64,000 nucleotides of DNA, from assembly GCF_003287285.1 (NCBI RefSeq), contig NZ_QMIG01000006.1:62001-126000 (forward strand), read 5' to 3'. This document shows, in pieces, positions 35,494 to 44,646 of the stretch. The stretch comes from Phytoactinopolyspora halophila. Lineage in GTDB: Bacteria > Actinomycetota > Actinomycetes > Jiangellales > Jiangellaceae. Both the position numbers and the translations under genes were made by a program. The notes under the pieces are model-generated. The model saw nothing but the letters and a program-made list of their open reading frames with translations, was not told the DNA's origin and searched no databases. Each line of letters opens with the position of its first letter. Positions within the stretch are counted from its first letter, which is position 1.

Positions 35494-36365
35494 GTACTTG
35501 CACCTCCCCCGCGTTTCGGGAGAATCCCCACGCCGCGCATGGCAACTCGCACGATGATATAAACGACTATAAAGGCGCCAATCATCACGAACGACAAAGC
35601 GCTACCCAACGGACGATTTCCCGTAAGTCTCAGCTGATCTGATATCGCCGTACCAAACGTAGACGAGTCCGCCCCGCCGAGTATTAGCGGCGTCAAATAG
35701 TCACCTGCACTGAGCATGAACGTCAACGTAATCGCGCCGAGTAGCGCGGGACCGGCGAGAGGCAACGTTACGCGCCCAAAAACAATGATCGGACGAGCGC
35801 CCAGATCGCGCGCAACGGCCCGCAGCTGCGGCGAAATCCCAACGAGCCCGGCGAACATGACGAGCGTCGTGAACGGTAGCAAAAAATTGACCTGTGCGAC
35901 GACTATGCTGAACCGAGAGAACAGAAGGAAGTCCGGAGCGCCGGACTCGCTGCCCAAACTTCGCAGTATGCTGGAGAGCATTCCCTCTTGGCCGAATAAA
36001 GTACGCCAAGCATACGTCCGCGCCAAGTAACTGGCGAGCATGGATATGACGACGAGAACGATAAGTACTGCCCGTTGTCGCGGTTGGCGCTGGACGATGA
36101 AGTATGCAAGTGCGAACCCACTACAGACAGCCAATATTGTGGTTGGGACGGCAATCTTGGCCGTGTTGGCCATCAAGTCGCGATAGCTTTGATCAGTAAC
36201 CGCTAATACATAGTTATCTAAACTGAAAGCGCGGATGATCTCAAGGTTTTCGAACTCAAAGAATGACAGTACGAAAAACAGGCCAGCCGGAATTATGATG
36301 GTGGCGACGAGAACTGCGGCAAGTGGCGCAACTGCTGCGAGCGCGGCGCGGCGCGAGTAGAACAT
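35490..36365 (-). CDS. ABC importer permease, PotB type
   Basis: A 291-residue permease with six or seven helices. The first is LAAVAPLAAVLVATIIIPAGLFFVLSFF and the coupling EAA loop is RAVARDLGARPIIVFGRVTLPLAGPA (near residue 187). Typical of PotB/PotH subunits. It starts 15 bases after the PotD-type gene stop and overlaps the next permease. Codon use is richer in A and T than in the paa genes. Confidence 0.9.
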   Translation of the reverse strand: MFYSRRAALAAVAPLAAVLVATIIIPAGLFFVLSFFEFENLEIIRAFSLDNYVLAVTDQSYRDLMANTAKIAVPTTILAVCSGFALAYFIVQRQPRQRAVLIVLVVISMLASYLARTYAWRTLFGQEGMLSSILRSLGSESGAPDFLLFSRFSIVVAQVNFLLPFTTLVMFAGLVGISPQLRAVARDLGARPIIVFGRVTLPLAGPALLGAITLTFMLSAGDYLTPLILGGADSSTFGTAISDQLRLTGNRPLGSALSFVMIGAFIVVYIIVRVAMRGVGILPKRGGGAST

Positions 36366-36380
36366 AATTGTCCACCGATT

Positions 36381-37535
36381 CTAGGCAGCCTTCACTTCAT
36401 CCCAAGCGGCCAATGCCTCATCGAAGGTCACGTAGTCGCTTTCCGAACGTGGCAGCCCAGTTGGGAACACGACGTTGTCAAACAGCGAATCGAGATCGTC
36501 ATAAGGCAGGATCTCGCGCGTTTCCGGCGCAAGCGAATCAACGAGCGACGGGACGCTGACGCCACCCGCGAACGAATCGAACGCCTGAGCTGCGGCACGC
36601 CCTTCAGAAAGCATTTGACACCATTCCAAGGCGGTAGAACGATTATCCGCGTTCGGTGGAATGAACATGGCGTCGTTGAATCCCAAGCCACCTTCTTTCG
36701 GAATGACTGTCTTGCAGCGCTCATTCTGCTCTTGAATGAACAGATCGGAAGCGCTCCAGCCAAGATAGACTGCGTCGACTTCACCGCTTGCCAGGAGATT
36801 GATGTAATCACCGACTGCCGAGGCAAACGTTCGCACCTGTCCAAGTAGCTCAATCAGCCATTCTTTGACATGCTCCAGTTCATCATGCGTAAGCGCGTCC
36901 GGGTCGTACCCGAGAATGATTGAAGCAAGAAGAATATTTTGCTGAGGATCGTCCAGCATCGTCACGCGCCCGGTGAGCGTGGGATCGAAAAGTGCTTCCC
37001 AGCTGTCCGGCTCGTCCATGCGATCCGGAGCGTAGATCAAGCCCAGGACGCCCCAAGACCAAGGCACGCAATTGAACGTCCCATCTTCGTTCTTGTAAGG
37101 CGCCTGGTCGAACTGCGGATAGAGGTTGTCCAGCGCTGGCACCTCTTCGGGTGTGATGGGAGAGAGGATTCCTAGTTCCTTGTAATAATTTATGTAGGCC
37201 TGATTGACCGAGCTGACGTCTATCCCCTCTCCTGCTGGCGAGGCGATCCGTGCCTGAACGTCGTCCTGGATGCCAATATAGTTCGCCTTGACCGTGACAC
37301 CGTTCTCTTTCCGCCATTCAGCAGTGGCGTCAGGTGCGTCGTAGCCTTCCCAGGTGTAGAGATTCAACTCGCCGCCGACCTCGTTGTCCGAGAGATCCTC
37401 GGTATCGTCGTTGCATCCTAGGAGAAGGGACGCCAGTCCCGCCCCTGTCGCGGCAAGTGCGGTCCGACGTGTCAACGGCTGACCGATCATACCGTCATAG
37501 ACCGTTCTCGTTTCTCGCTTAAATTCTGCACCCAT
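36381..37535 (-). CDS. Extracytoplasmic solute-binding lipoprotein, PotD/PotF type
   Basis: A 384-residue binding protein. The N-terminus has a twin-arginine motif and lipobox (LTRRTALAATGAGLASLLLGC, Cys near residue 41), so it is likely exported folded and lipid anchored. The mature domain starts with ELNLYTWEGYDAPD, the usual opening of PotD-like proteins, and has the FDQAPYKNEDGTFNCVPWSWG segment (family 'VPY/W' hinge). PotD family members bind polyamines, but related ones bind other small cations or acids. The neighbours (mutarotase, lactonase-like and dehydrogenase genes) suggest a non-polyamine ligand. The start could also be ATG 37490. Confidence 0.86.
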   Translation of the reverse strand: MGAEFKRETRTVYDGMIGQPLTRRTALAATGAGLASLLLGCNDDTEDLSDNEVGGELNLYTWEGYDAPDATAEWRKENGVTVKANYIGIQDDVQARIASPAGEGIDVSSVNQAYINYYKELGILSPITPEEVPALDNLYPQFDQAPYKNEDGTFNCVPWSWGVLGLIYAPDRMDEPDSWEALFDPTLTGRVTMLDDPQQNILLASIILGYDPDALTHDELEHVKEWLIELLGQVRTFASAVGDYINLLASGEVDAVYLGWSASDLFIQEQNERCKTVIPKEGGLGFNDAMFIPPNADNRSTALEWCQMLSEGRAAAQAFDSFAGGVSVPSLVDSLAPETREILPYDDLDSLFDNVVFPTGLPRSESDYVTFDEALAAWDEVKAA

Positions 37536-37973
37536 GTCCGCTCTGCTTTCCTGTCTCGATTATTGGCGATTACTTCACGCTGCTGACTACCGTCGTTTGA
37601 GGCGTCGACGGAATCTTGGACGCGCGTGGCGTCGTGACCGTTAGTGTCAGAATTCGTCCCGGCCCTCCGCCTCGGCCGATTCGATAGGAACCTGCAATAG
37701 TGTGACGGTGATGCCGTTCGGACCACGGCGGGAGCGGGCTCATCTATCCGCGCTCCCACTCGTGAATCCGAACGGCATGGAGAAGGTGTGGCAGTACGCG
37801 ATCCCGCAGCCGTTGGAAGATTGGCGTGTAGCCGCCGGACGTTAAGCAGGGACGGCCGTTGCGATACTGTAAATCTCCATCTCCACGAGCGCTGCAGGAG
37901 ATTCGATCAGGGGATCAGGTCGAGCGCACCGTACGGTCGGCCATAGTGAAACAGGCGTATAATTGTGGCTGTG
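37536..37973. other. Intergenic stretch with nested inverted repeats
   Basis: These 438 bases between the transport genes and the mutarotase hold the potD-type promoter region and one nested inverted repeat: outer arms ATGCCGTTCGGA (37711-37722) and TCCGAACGGCAT (37767-37778), inner arms GGGAGCG (37730-37736) and CGCTCCC (37751-37757). A 44-codon frame from ATG 37711 to 37845 on the plus strand crosses it; it is not recognised and may be chance or a remnant. Confidence 0.5.
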
Positions 37974-38288
37974 TCATAGCGACCAGACCTCCGTGAGTTG
38001 TTCTGGCCACCCGGTTTCCGGATCGGCGTTGGGAAACGTGAGAATGTCCGATAGCTCCTGTTCCCAACGCTCGGCGATAGGATCGGAATTGTACTCCGCT
38101 ACGAGCCGCTCATAGTCCTCGACCGCGATGTGGCCGAAGACGGTATCGCCCCACAGATAAATTGAGTATGACCGTACGCCAGCCTTCCGAAGTAATGCTT
38201 CAATCTCCGGCCAAACAGTCTTGTGGCGCCGCACGTATTCGTCCGCCTTGCCTGGACGCACCTTGTAAACGTGACCGATATATTGCAT
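37974..38288 (-). CDS. L-rhamnose/L-fucose-type mutarotase
   Basis: A 104-residue member of the rhamnose mutarotase family (RhaM/FucU-like dimeric alpha-beta fold), which interconverts anomers of a deoxy sugar so that the right form enters catabolism. It shows the typical RPGKADEYVRRHKTVWPEIEALLRKAGV, the SIYLWGDTVFGH strand with its histidine, and the tryptophan-rich ending. ATG 38288 starts 2 bases after the amidohydrolase stop, so they are one operon. The family name points to a 6-deoxyhexose, but the substrate is not proven. Confidence 0.85.
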   Translation of the reverse strand: MQYIGHVYKVRPGKADEYVRRHKTVWPEIEALLRKAGVRSYSIYLWGDTVFGHIAVEDYERLVAEYNSDPIAERWEQELSDILTFPNADPETGWPEQLTEVWSL

Positions 38289-38290
38289 GT

Positions 38291-39184
38291 TTAGGAATCC
38301 TCCAAACTGAAGATTCGTGTAGCGTTTCCATAGAACAAGGCTTGCTGTTCGCGAGGCGTGAGTTCGGCGGCGAGTTCCTCATACGTGTCGAGTACGTCAC
38401 CGTATGAGCTATACAGCCGATCGACGGGCCAGTTGGTGCCAAAAAAGCATCGTTCAACGCCGAATGCTTCGATGCATTCAGTGAACCATGGTCGAAGTGA
38501 CTGCGCCGTGAACCAGTGATCCGACATCCCTAAACCGGAAATTTTCATCACGACATTTTCCGCTCGTGCAAGCTCTCGAATTCCGGCACGCCATGCGTTG
38601 AAATCTGCCTGCTCCGGCACCCGGGGGTTCCCACCCGATCCCGGGTATGCGGCGTGATCGATACAGAGCGTCACACCGGGGAAGTCTTCCGCCAAGGCAC
38701 GTGCGGCTGGCATCTCTTCGATCAAGGGATCGTCGCAGCAGACCAATCCCTCGAGGAGTCCGTACCCGCGTCGCCACGCCTCGTTGGTGAGATAGTCGTC
38801 CCACCGCAGATCTCGAATTCCGCGGAAGTTGGGATACTGGCGATGACGCTCAATGGTTTCCTCGGCGTCGGGCTGCGCAAGATCCGCATAGCCGATGATG
38901 CCGTCCGGCATCGCCAGACGGTCAACAAATCCTTGAAGCCACCGCGTCTCGTCCACGGGATCTGCCGTTCCGATAGCGGCCTGTACATGCACCACCTTGC
39001 TAACGTTTTGAAATCGTGTTTCGGCAAGGAAGTCGTCCGCCCAATACCGTTGCGCGCGCATAGCACCGTCGGGTCCCACTACCGGATCGACCTCCGCCTC
39101 AGGCTCGAGCCATTCGTACCGGAGATCGGGGTGGGCCATGTCGTAGAAATGAACATGTGTGTCCACAAAGGGAAGAGATGCCAT
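38291..39184 (-). CDS. Amidohydrolase family 2 protein (lactonase-like)
   Basis: A 297-residue TIM-barrel metal-dependent hydrolase of the amidohydrolase_2 family. It has VDTHVHFYD (metal histidines, residues 8-14), RGIRDLRW, LCIDHAAYP, VVMKISGLG and the C-terminal FGTNWPVDRLYSSY aspartate-region motif. Members include L-fuconolactonase and L-rhamnono-lactonase, which fit the mutarotase and dehydrogenase neighbours. Its ATG overlaps the stop of the upstream SDR by one base (TGATG). Best guess: hydrolysis of a sugar lactone. Confidence 0.82.
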   Translation of the reverse strand: MASLPFVDTHVHFYDMAHPDLRYEWLEPEAEVDPVVGPDGAMRAQRYWADDFLAETRFQNVSKVVHVQAAIGTADPVDETRWLQGFVDRLAMPDGIIGYADLAQPDAEETIERHRQYPNFRGIRDLRWDDYLTNEAWRRGYGLLEGLVCCDDPLIEEMPAARALAEDFPGVTLCIDHAAYPGSGGNPRVPEQADFNAWRAGIRELARAENVVMKISGLGMSDHWFTAQSLRPWFTECIEAFGVERCFFGTNWPVDRLYSSYGDVLDTYEELAAELTPREQQALFYGNATRIFSLEDS

Positions 39185-39981
39185 CAGTTCACCCCCGGGG
39201 TAGCGCCAAGATGTGCTCCGCCGTCGACATCCAGACTCACGCCTGTGAGAAAGCTGGCCGAGTCGGAGATGAAGAAGAGCACGGCGTCGGTTACGTCTGT
39301 TTCTGTCGCGTTCCGTCCCAACGGATTTGTTTGTGCCGCGGCACGGATAATGTCATCAGATGATTGCGTTCCGTCAGCGGTCTTCTGCCGCACGACCTCC
39401 TGCCCCATTCCCGTCGTGGGGCAGCCGACAGGACAGACGCAGTTGACGGTGACAGCATCTGCCGCAAACTCTGCTGCGAGTGCTTCGGTCACCCCGACGA
39501 GCCCGAACTTTGATGCCGTATAAGGAAGCAGGCCGGGAAAGCCACGTCTACCGGCATCCGAGCCTATCGCTACGATGCGGCCCCGTTGGCTTTGCCTGAG
39601 ATCTGTCAGCGCAGCTTGAGCGGTGAAGAACGCACCTTTCAGGTTGACGTCCACGACGCGGTCCCAATCAGTCTCACTGATGTCCGCGCTCGGCCCCATG
39701 TGGAATACGCCGGCTGCAATCACGAGAGTGTCGAGACCACCGAGTTCGGCCGAGCACTGCCGAACCGCGTTTTCCGTGTCTACGACGTTGCGGACGTCAG
39801 CGGTAAATCCAAGGACATCGGGGCCCAGTTCCTTGGCCGTATCGCGGACATGTTGCTCGTTGATGTCAAGAATCGCTACCTGAGCACCGGACTCGTGGAG
39901 CCGACGAGCGATCTCCCTGCCGAAACCTGAGGCGCCGCCAGTGATGAGCGCTTTTCGCCCCGTTGCGATTTCCATAGGCAA
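39184..39981 (-). CDS. Short-chain dehydrogenase/reductase
   Basis: A 265-residue SDR. It has the NAD(P)-binding motif TGGASGFGREIARRL (residues 14-28), the DILDINE/TADVRN acidic residues that favour NAD, NAAG-equivalent VIAAGVFH, the Ser in IGSDAGRRG and the YTASK catalytic pair near residue 155. In sugar non-phosphorylative pathways such enzymes oxidise the sugar to the lactone or a later intermediate. It is second in the operon, 27 bases after the other SDR. Confidence 0.87.
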   Translation of the reverse strand: MPMEIATGRKALITGGASGFGREIARRLHESGAQVAILDINEQHVRDTAKELGPDVLGFTADVRNVVDTENAVRQCSAELGGLDTLVIAAGVFHMGPSADISETDWDRVVDVNLKGAFFTAQAALTDLRQSQRGRIVAIGSDAGRRGFPGLLPYTASKFGLVGVTEALAAEFAADAVTVNCVCPVGCPTTGMGQEVVRQKTADGTQSSDDIIRAAAQTNPLGRNATETDVTDAVLFFISDSASFLTGVSLDVDGGAHLGATPGVN

Positions 39982-40008
39982 CTCCTTTGTACAGTGCGGA
40001 CTATCGCG

Positions 40009-40812
40009 TTAAACGGAGGTGAACTCGTACGTGGCCGAGGAGTCGAAGTCGAAGGTCGTCGTCAGTCCGCCATCGACTGTGACTTCGGCACCAGACATTC
40101 CTGATGCGTCACTAGTGACCAGGAAGCGGACCACCGACGCCACCTGCTCTGGTTGGAGAATCTGCCCGGTGGGAATCCGTCGTTCAAGTGCACTAAGTAT
40201 GCTGGCGGAGTCCTCGAGAGAGTCCAAGTGCCGGCGGAGAAGTGGAGTGTCGACGGCACCCGGGCATACGGCGTTAATCCTGATACCTTTAGCCGCATAT
40301 TCCAGCGCGGCCGAGCGTGCAGCGTTGAGCAGTGCAGCCTTGCTGGTGGAATACGCACTGAGTTGATCTTCGGCAAATAGCGAGTTGACGCTACATACGA
40401 TGGCGATCGAGCCGCGGCCTTGGCTCAACATCGGTGGAATGAAAGCTTGCATGCCGCGAACGGCGCCAAGCACGTTGATGTCAAGCAAGCGTTTCCAGTT
40501 CTCGATCGGTGTATCGAGAAATGCGTCCACGACGACGTCGGCCGCACAGCTTACGAAGCAATCTGCGCCGAGAGAATCGAGTGCGGAGGCTCGAGCGGTA
40601 GCGGCATCCCACGTGTCACCGATGGATACGTCGCCTTGGACCCAAGTGGACTCGGGGTCGTCAGGCCATGACGGCGGAGGTTCGGCGACGTCGACCCCGA
40701 TCACCAAGGTACCGACCTGCCGTAGGGCGGATGCGACCGCATTCCCAACGCCCGATGCGGCTCCGGTGACCACCGCCGTTCGCGGTATTCCCGTCGAATC
40801 GTCAACCATCAT
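40009..40812 (-). CDS. Short-chain dehydrogenase/reductase
   Basis: A 267-residue SDR: TGAASGVGNAVASAL (about 16-30), GVDVAEPP acidic residue, CAADV in place of the usual NNAG, VCSVNSLFAED, and YSTSKAALLNA with the catalytic Tyr and Lys near residue 155. The NAAG motif is replaced by SCAAD, slightly unusual. It begins the minus-strand operon and diverges from the IclR gene. The two SDRs differ enough to act on different steps. Confidence 0.87.
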   Translation of the reverse strand: MMVDDSTGIPRTAVVTGAASGVGNAVASALRQVGTLVIGVDVAEPPPSWPDDPESTWVQGDVSIGDTWDAATARASALDSLGADCFVSCAADVVVDAFLDTPIENWKRLLDINVLGAVRGMQAFIPPMLSQGRGSIAIVCSVNSLFAEDQLSAYSTSKAALLNAARSAALEYAAKGIRINAVCPGAVDTPLLRRHLDSLEDSASILSALERRIPTGQILQPEQVASVVRFLVTSDASGMSGAEVTVDGGLTTTFDFDSSATYEFTSV

Positions 40813-41163
40813 CGCTTCACCCGTTCCTCTCGAGGTTTCGGCGAACCCGCTGTTTCGCCAATGCTTCAGAGGACCGTAACAGGGCTATCGTATCGAGACA
40901 AGAACATCATATTATGATAATCGCCCTGGTGTAGAGTTCGTTGGTGATACATGAAGATCAGATACTGATGAGCTTTGTATATGCTGCGACGACAGATACA
41001 AGCGCCTCGCCACGACAGACGGCTATGCGGTGTTGCGGGATCTCGAGCCAACGCTTACGAGGTGAGGCGAGGTCGGCTCACGACCGGCGACATGCAGCAG
41101 GCCCTCAACCCGATAACCATTCGTCACGTCCAGGCCGCCAGCGCAGACAGGAAGGAGAGAATC

Positions 41164-41961
41164 TTGAAGCCAGGCAATGACGCTCAGTCGTCGAACGATG
41201 AACAATCGAGACCGCGGCCTCGGGTGCAATCAGCGGCCCGAACAGTGGAGATACTGCTTGCCATTGCACAGAGTGAGAGGGGTTTGACGACCAAGGAAAT
41301 CGGTGAGCAAGTCAACATTGGCCGGCAGGCGGTGTATCACCTCCTGCATACACTGACCACCACAGGGATGGTCACCCGGGTGGACGACAATCGCTTCGTT
41401 CTAGGCCTTCGCGTCGGAACGCTGGCGCAAGGCTTCGAACGACAGCTTGCACCGTCGGAGCACCTTGCTCCGTTGGTTCGGGCATTGTCTCGACAAACCG
41501 AGGAGACTGCGTACGCGGCGGGATGGCGGTTCGGGGAAATCACAGTTCTTGCCGTCGCGCGTGGCACGAATCCAGTTCAGGCCGCAGAGACACCACAAGG
41601 CCACACAGGCAATGCACACGCCCGTGCATCGGGGAAGCTGCTCTTGGCGTTCGCTTCCCGTGCGACTCGGCAGGCCTATCTCGATACCCACCCGCTTGCA
41701 GAACTGACGTCGACGACGATCACCGATCCCGCGGAGCTCAACCGAGAACTCGACGCCGTTCGAGCCCAGGGCTATGCGGTCGACAATGAGGAGTTTGCAC
41801 CGGGCCTCTGCTGCTTGGCCGTGCCGTTCGACGCCGGGCACTCTCCCTTCGTTCTGGCCCTATCCGCTCCAAAGGACCGGTTCTTACAACACTTCAATCG
41901 AAACCTATCGATCATGCAGCATCTTGCGGAGCATCGCACGTATCCAGCGCTGGATACGTAA
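41164..41961 (+). CDS. IclR family transcriptional regulator
   Basis: A 265-residue regulator with the IclR winged helix (about 20-85: SAARTVEILLAIAQSERGLTTKEIGE, then GRQAVYHLLHTLTTTGMV) and the C-terminal effector-binding domain, including HARASGKLLLAFA, ELNRELDAVRAQGYAVDNEEFAPGLCCLAVP. I chose TTG 41164 with GGAAGGAG about 7 bases upstream; the frame is open to 40975, but the extra 63 codons are not family-like. It diverges from the SDR-lactonase-mutarotase operon and probably controls it together with the transport genes. IclR regulators often sense sugar acids or aromatic acids. Confidence 0.87.
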   Translation: MKPGNDAQSSNDEQSRPRPRVQSAARTVEILLAIAQSERGLTTKEIGEQVNIGRQAVYHLLHTLTTTGMVTRVDDNRFVLGLRVGTLAQGFERQLAPSEHLAPLVRALSRQTEETAYAAGWRFGEITVLAVARGTNPVQAAETPQGHTGNAHARASGKLLLAFASRATRQAYLDTHPLAELTSTTITDPAELNRELDAVRAQGYAVDNEEFAPGLCCLAVPFDAGHSPFVLALSAPKDRFLQHFNRNLSIMQHLAEHRTYPALDT

Positions 41962-42042
41962 CCTCACCGTGACGGCGTCCGGTCACCGCAGCTTCCGCTG
42001 CGGCTCTCACCGGGGCCTCCAGGTGCGCTGGTCGCGGAGCCC

Positions 42043-42180
42043 TCACAGCGCGAAGACATCGGCACGGTCAAGGACGAGCCGGTCGTCGCCCATCGCGCCG
42101 ACGCTACGAGGCGGCGCACTAGGCGTCCGGTTGGTGAACAGATCTATCTTCGTTCTGTACGGGGTGCCCCTCGACGTCAC
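42043..42180 (-). CDS. Possible small protein after DUF6907 gene
   Basis: A 45-codon frame with a GTG start at 42180, 57 bases after the DUF6907 stop. The end, GDDRLVLDRADVFAL, looks protein-like. The ribosome-binding site is weak. I cannot name it. Confidence 0.25.
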   Translation of the reverse strand: MTSRGTPYRTKIDLFTNRTPSAPPRSVGAMGDDRLVLDRADVFAL

Positions 42181-42237
42181 CCGGCTCTTGCCGTCACAGC
42201 CTGATTCTCGTACGAGGTGGTGTGATGGCTCCGCCCG

Positions 42238-42609
42238 CTATACCTCTCTGGGCCGCCGATCTGTCCCCGACCCGTTCCTCATCCGAGCGGCCACCTGCCG
42301 GTCGCGTGGTGTGGCACGACCGGAGAACTCGCGGTGGGCATCTACCATGAGGCCAATCAACCGCTCACATGCCGGCCAGTCTAGGGTCGTTCCTGCGTAT
42401 GCGCGGTGTCCGAGAAATCCCGTCGTGATCGCCAGACGGGGAACCAGCTGATCGGGCTCGGAATCCAGGAAGAGCCTGACAAACGTCTCGTCCGATCGCA
42501 CTTCGCCCAGACTGCGGGTGTGACGGTGCCCCCACTCGTGTTCTTGCTCGCACCAGTTCGGACAGGCGTATTCTGGCTGGTCGCTGGCTGGTCTGTGCCC
42601 CCTCGTCAT
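42238..42609 (-). CDS. DUF6907-type small protein
   Basis: A 123-residue protein with a Cys/His metal-site-like start, CPNWCEQEHEWGHRH (about 16-30), followed by a beta-rich domain ending in MVDAHREFSG. It resembles actinobacterial DUF6907 proteins often seen near mobile DNA and small GntR-type regulators, as here. The frame begins at 42609; a real start a few codons later is possible. Function unknown. Confidence 0.6.
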   Translation of the reverse strand: MTRGHRPASDQPEYACPNWCEQEHEWGHRHTRSLGEVRSDETFVRLFLDSEPDQLVPRLAITTGFLGHRAYAGTTLDWPACERLIGLMVDAHREFSGRATPRDRQVAARMRNGSGTDRRPREV

Positions 42610-42754
42610 AACCGCTTACCGCCCTTGACGAACAGCTGGTAGTTGCTCACACAAATATACATCTCCGCGTCTCGCTTGTCCCATGTTGTCTCATGTCGTC
42701 ATCAGACAGCCGCAGCACTCATGAGCTGGATGGGGCCGTCTAGCGTGTCTTGCC

Positions 42755-42991
42755 ATGACGGAACTAGATCCTGACCTGCCCGTTACTCTCTGGCGCCAGC
42801 TGGCCAACGTACTCCGCGCTCAGATCGAAGCGGGCGAGCTACAAGGGCTGATCCCCTCGGAGCCGACCCTGTGCCAGCGATACGGCGTCAGCAGAGCCAC
42901 CGTGCGGACAGCAAAGGCCTCCCTCATAGAAGAGGATCTATTGACCGTCGTCAAAGGTCGAGGAACGTTCGTAAAATCTTCTAGAGAGTAA
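42755..42991 (+). CDS. Stand-alone GntR-type winged-helix protein
   Basis: A 78-residue protein made only of a GntR DNA-binding domain: LWRQLANVLRAQIEAGEL, IPSEPTLCQRYGVSRATVRTAKASL and the wing VVKGRGTFV. It lacks the effector domain of full GntR regulators. Such mini-GntR genes are common in actinobacterial integrative plasmids (KorSA-like) and near DUF6907 genes. It may regulate the neighbour or be left over from an integrated element. Confidence 0.72.
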   Translation: MTELDPDLPVTLWRQLANVLRAQIEAGELQGLIPSEPTLCQRYGVSRATVRTAKASLIEEDLLTVVKGRGTFVKSSRE

Positions 42992-43661
42992 GAAATTTCG
43001 ACGTATTCACAGAGATCGAGCATCTCCTTCTGCACTGAGTCGATCACAACTGCAATTGATCCACATTGAGTCTGTTTGGAATCTTTATTCTCGCCTGGGT
43101 CCAAGCATGGTCATTATAAGTGCGCTGACTTGTCTCCAACTTCCGCCTCCTGGAGAAGCGGTCGTAAGAGTGTATTAGATTCGATAGGACTTGTCACCAC
43201 ACAATCTTCATGGATCTGACCTGGTAAGAATGGGTTCACGTGCGCGAAACGTCCGCCGCATGAACACCACCCAACACCAGGAAGACAATCCAGCGTTCAC
43301 ATGAGTCCTCCGATGTCGCCGAACGACGTCGTTGAGCTTGTCACGAGTTACCGAGACAGGTCCGACCTCGAATGCGGTAGGACGCAGTGCGGGGCAGTTC
43401 GTCGCGTCAGCCGACTCGGATTCCAGCGACCACGGCCAGGGCTGCCGAAAGGTCCATGAGCTGATGCTGTGACCAGGATGAGAATGCGCTCATAAACAAG
43501 CACAGCCGCCTATATGGCGGGTAAACCTTGAAGGGACCGAACGACACCGACCCGCGAAAGGTCCCGGATGATGCGCCCGATAGCCGCACCCCTCGCCACC
43601 TTCGGCAGTGGACTGTCGCTCGACGATGTGACGGCCAACGAGCAACACGTATCCGACGTTG
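42992..43661. other. Gene-free stretch, AT-richer in part
   Basis: In 670 bases I see no convincing gene, RNA or repeat. The first 150 bases are AT-rich for this window. A 52-codon frame at 43301-43459 on the plus strand is unsupported. Confidence 0.5.
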
Positions 43662-44591
43662 CTACGTCTGGTGCACTTCGTATTCGCCGTGGCTGCCATC
43701 CGGAAAGCCGAGCTGACCCGTCGTCGCCGCCTCGGGCTGGGAGTCGCGGTCCCAGTCGAGCACGGCTGCAAACCCCAGGGTCAGATGTCGGGTATCGCGG
43801 CGTGCGAGATCACCAGGACCATCGGGGCCACCCACGAGCGACACCGGCATGCTGTCCGCATCGGCCGGCCACCCGTACCGCACGGCCTTGGCAACGTACT
43901 CGGCTGGTGCATCCGTGGGCGGCTCAAAGTGGCACAACAGCGTTCCATCCGGCACCGATACGGGATCCTGCGGTTGCCAGTCGCGCAGCTCGTCCGATAC
44001 CGCGTCACCCGGGTACAGGACGAGCCCGTGCTGAATTCCCGCCTGCCCGAGAACGACGGCGACATACCGGGCAGCGACGTCGTCGACCGTAAGCACGAGG
44101 TCGAGACGGACGGCGTCGGACCATCGTTCCCACGGGGCCGCCTGGCGATACTGGTCGGCCAGTGCGAAGAACAGGTACCAGTCATCCTGGTTGGGAAACT
44201 CGTCGGGCTGACGGCGTCCTGCCATATGCCCCACGAGCGAGTCGACGATGTCCTCGGCCTCGTTTCCGGGAACGACCTCGACCACGGACGGGACCCTCTG
44301 CGCGCCGAACACCTGCTCAAGCCTGGCCCCGACAGCCTCGACATGGTCCTCACCGCACAACAGCTGCTCAGGTGGGACCGGTTCGTGTAGCTCCGTGGCC
44401 CTCGTCACCGCCTTCGTCAATGCATCCTGACATGCGTCCTGGCTGGTCGACCCCGCCGACACTCCGTGCATCCGGCCGGTATCCACATCGAGCACGACAG
44501 AGGCGATCACCGTCGATTGGCCGCTGATGCGGACCGCGTGAGAGATGTCGCGGACCATCACCATCCACGTTGTGCCGGCGTCTTCACCCAT
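43662..44591 (-). CDS. Uncharacterised protein (DUF6930/DUF7309-like)
   Basis: A 309-residue soluble protein. It has an N-terminal region with VRISGQSTVIASVVLDVDTGRMHG and a later region with WERWSDAVRLDLVL and VVLGQAGIQHGLVLYPG, features I associate from memory with actinobacterial DUF6930/DUF7309 proteins. The region PGNEAEDIVDSLVGHM precedes FPNQDDWYLFFALADQYRQA. Function unknown. It is monocistronic between a gene-free region and the APH-like gene. Confidence 0.6.
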   Translation of the reverse strand: MGEDAGTTWMVMVRDISHAVRISGQSTVIASVVLDVDTGRMHGVSAGSTSQDACQDALTKAVTRATELHEPVPPEQLLCGEDHVEAVGARLEQVFGAQRVPSVVEVVPGNEAEDIVDSLVGHMAGRRQPDEFPNQDDWYLFFALADQYRQAAPWERWSDAVRLDLVLTVDDVAARYVAVVLGQAGIQHGLVLYPGDAVSDELRDWQPQDPVSVPDGTLLCHFEPPTDAPAEYVAKAVRYGWPADADSMPVSLVGGPDGPGDLARRDTRHLTLGFAAVLDWDRDSQPEAATTGQLGFPDGSHGEYEVHQT

Positions 44592-44646
44592 GGGCCGAAG
44601 TCTGCCAGACCCCGGTGCCCTGTAACAGCGCCGCCATGGGCTTCTC

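Noticed and set aside
37711-37845. 44-codon frame as a real gene
   Set aside because: Its start lies in the outer arm of an inverted repeat; no ribosome-binding site and no family match.
43301-43459. 52-codon plus-strand frame
   Set aside because: No ribosome-binding site and no recognisable product; composition is neutral.
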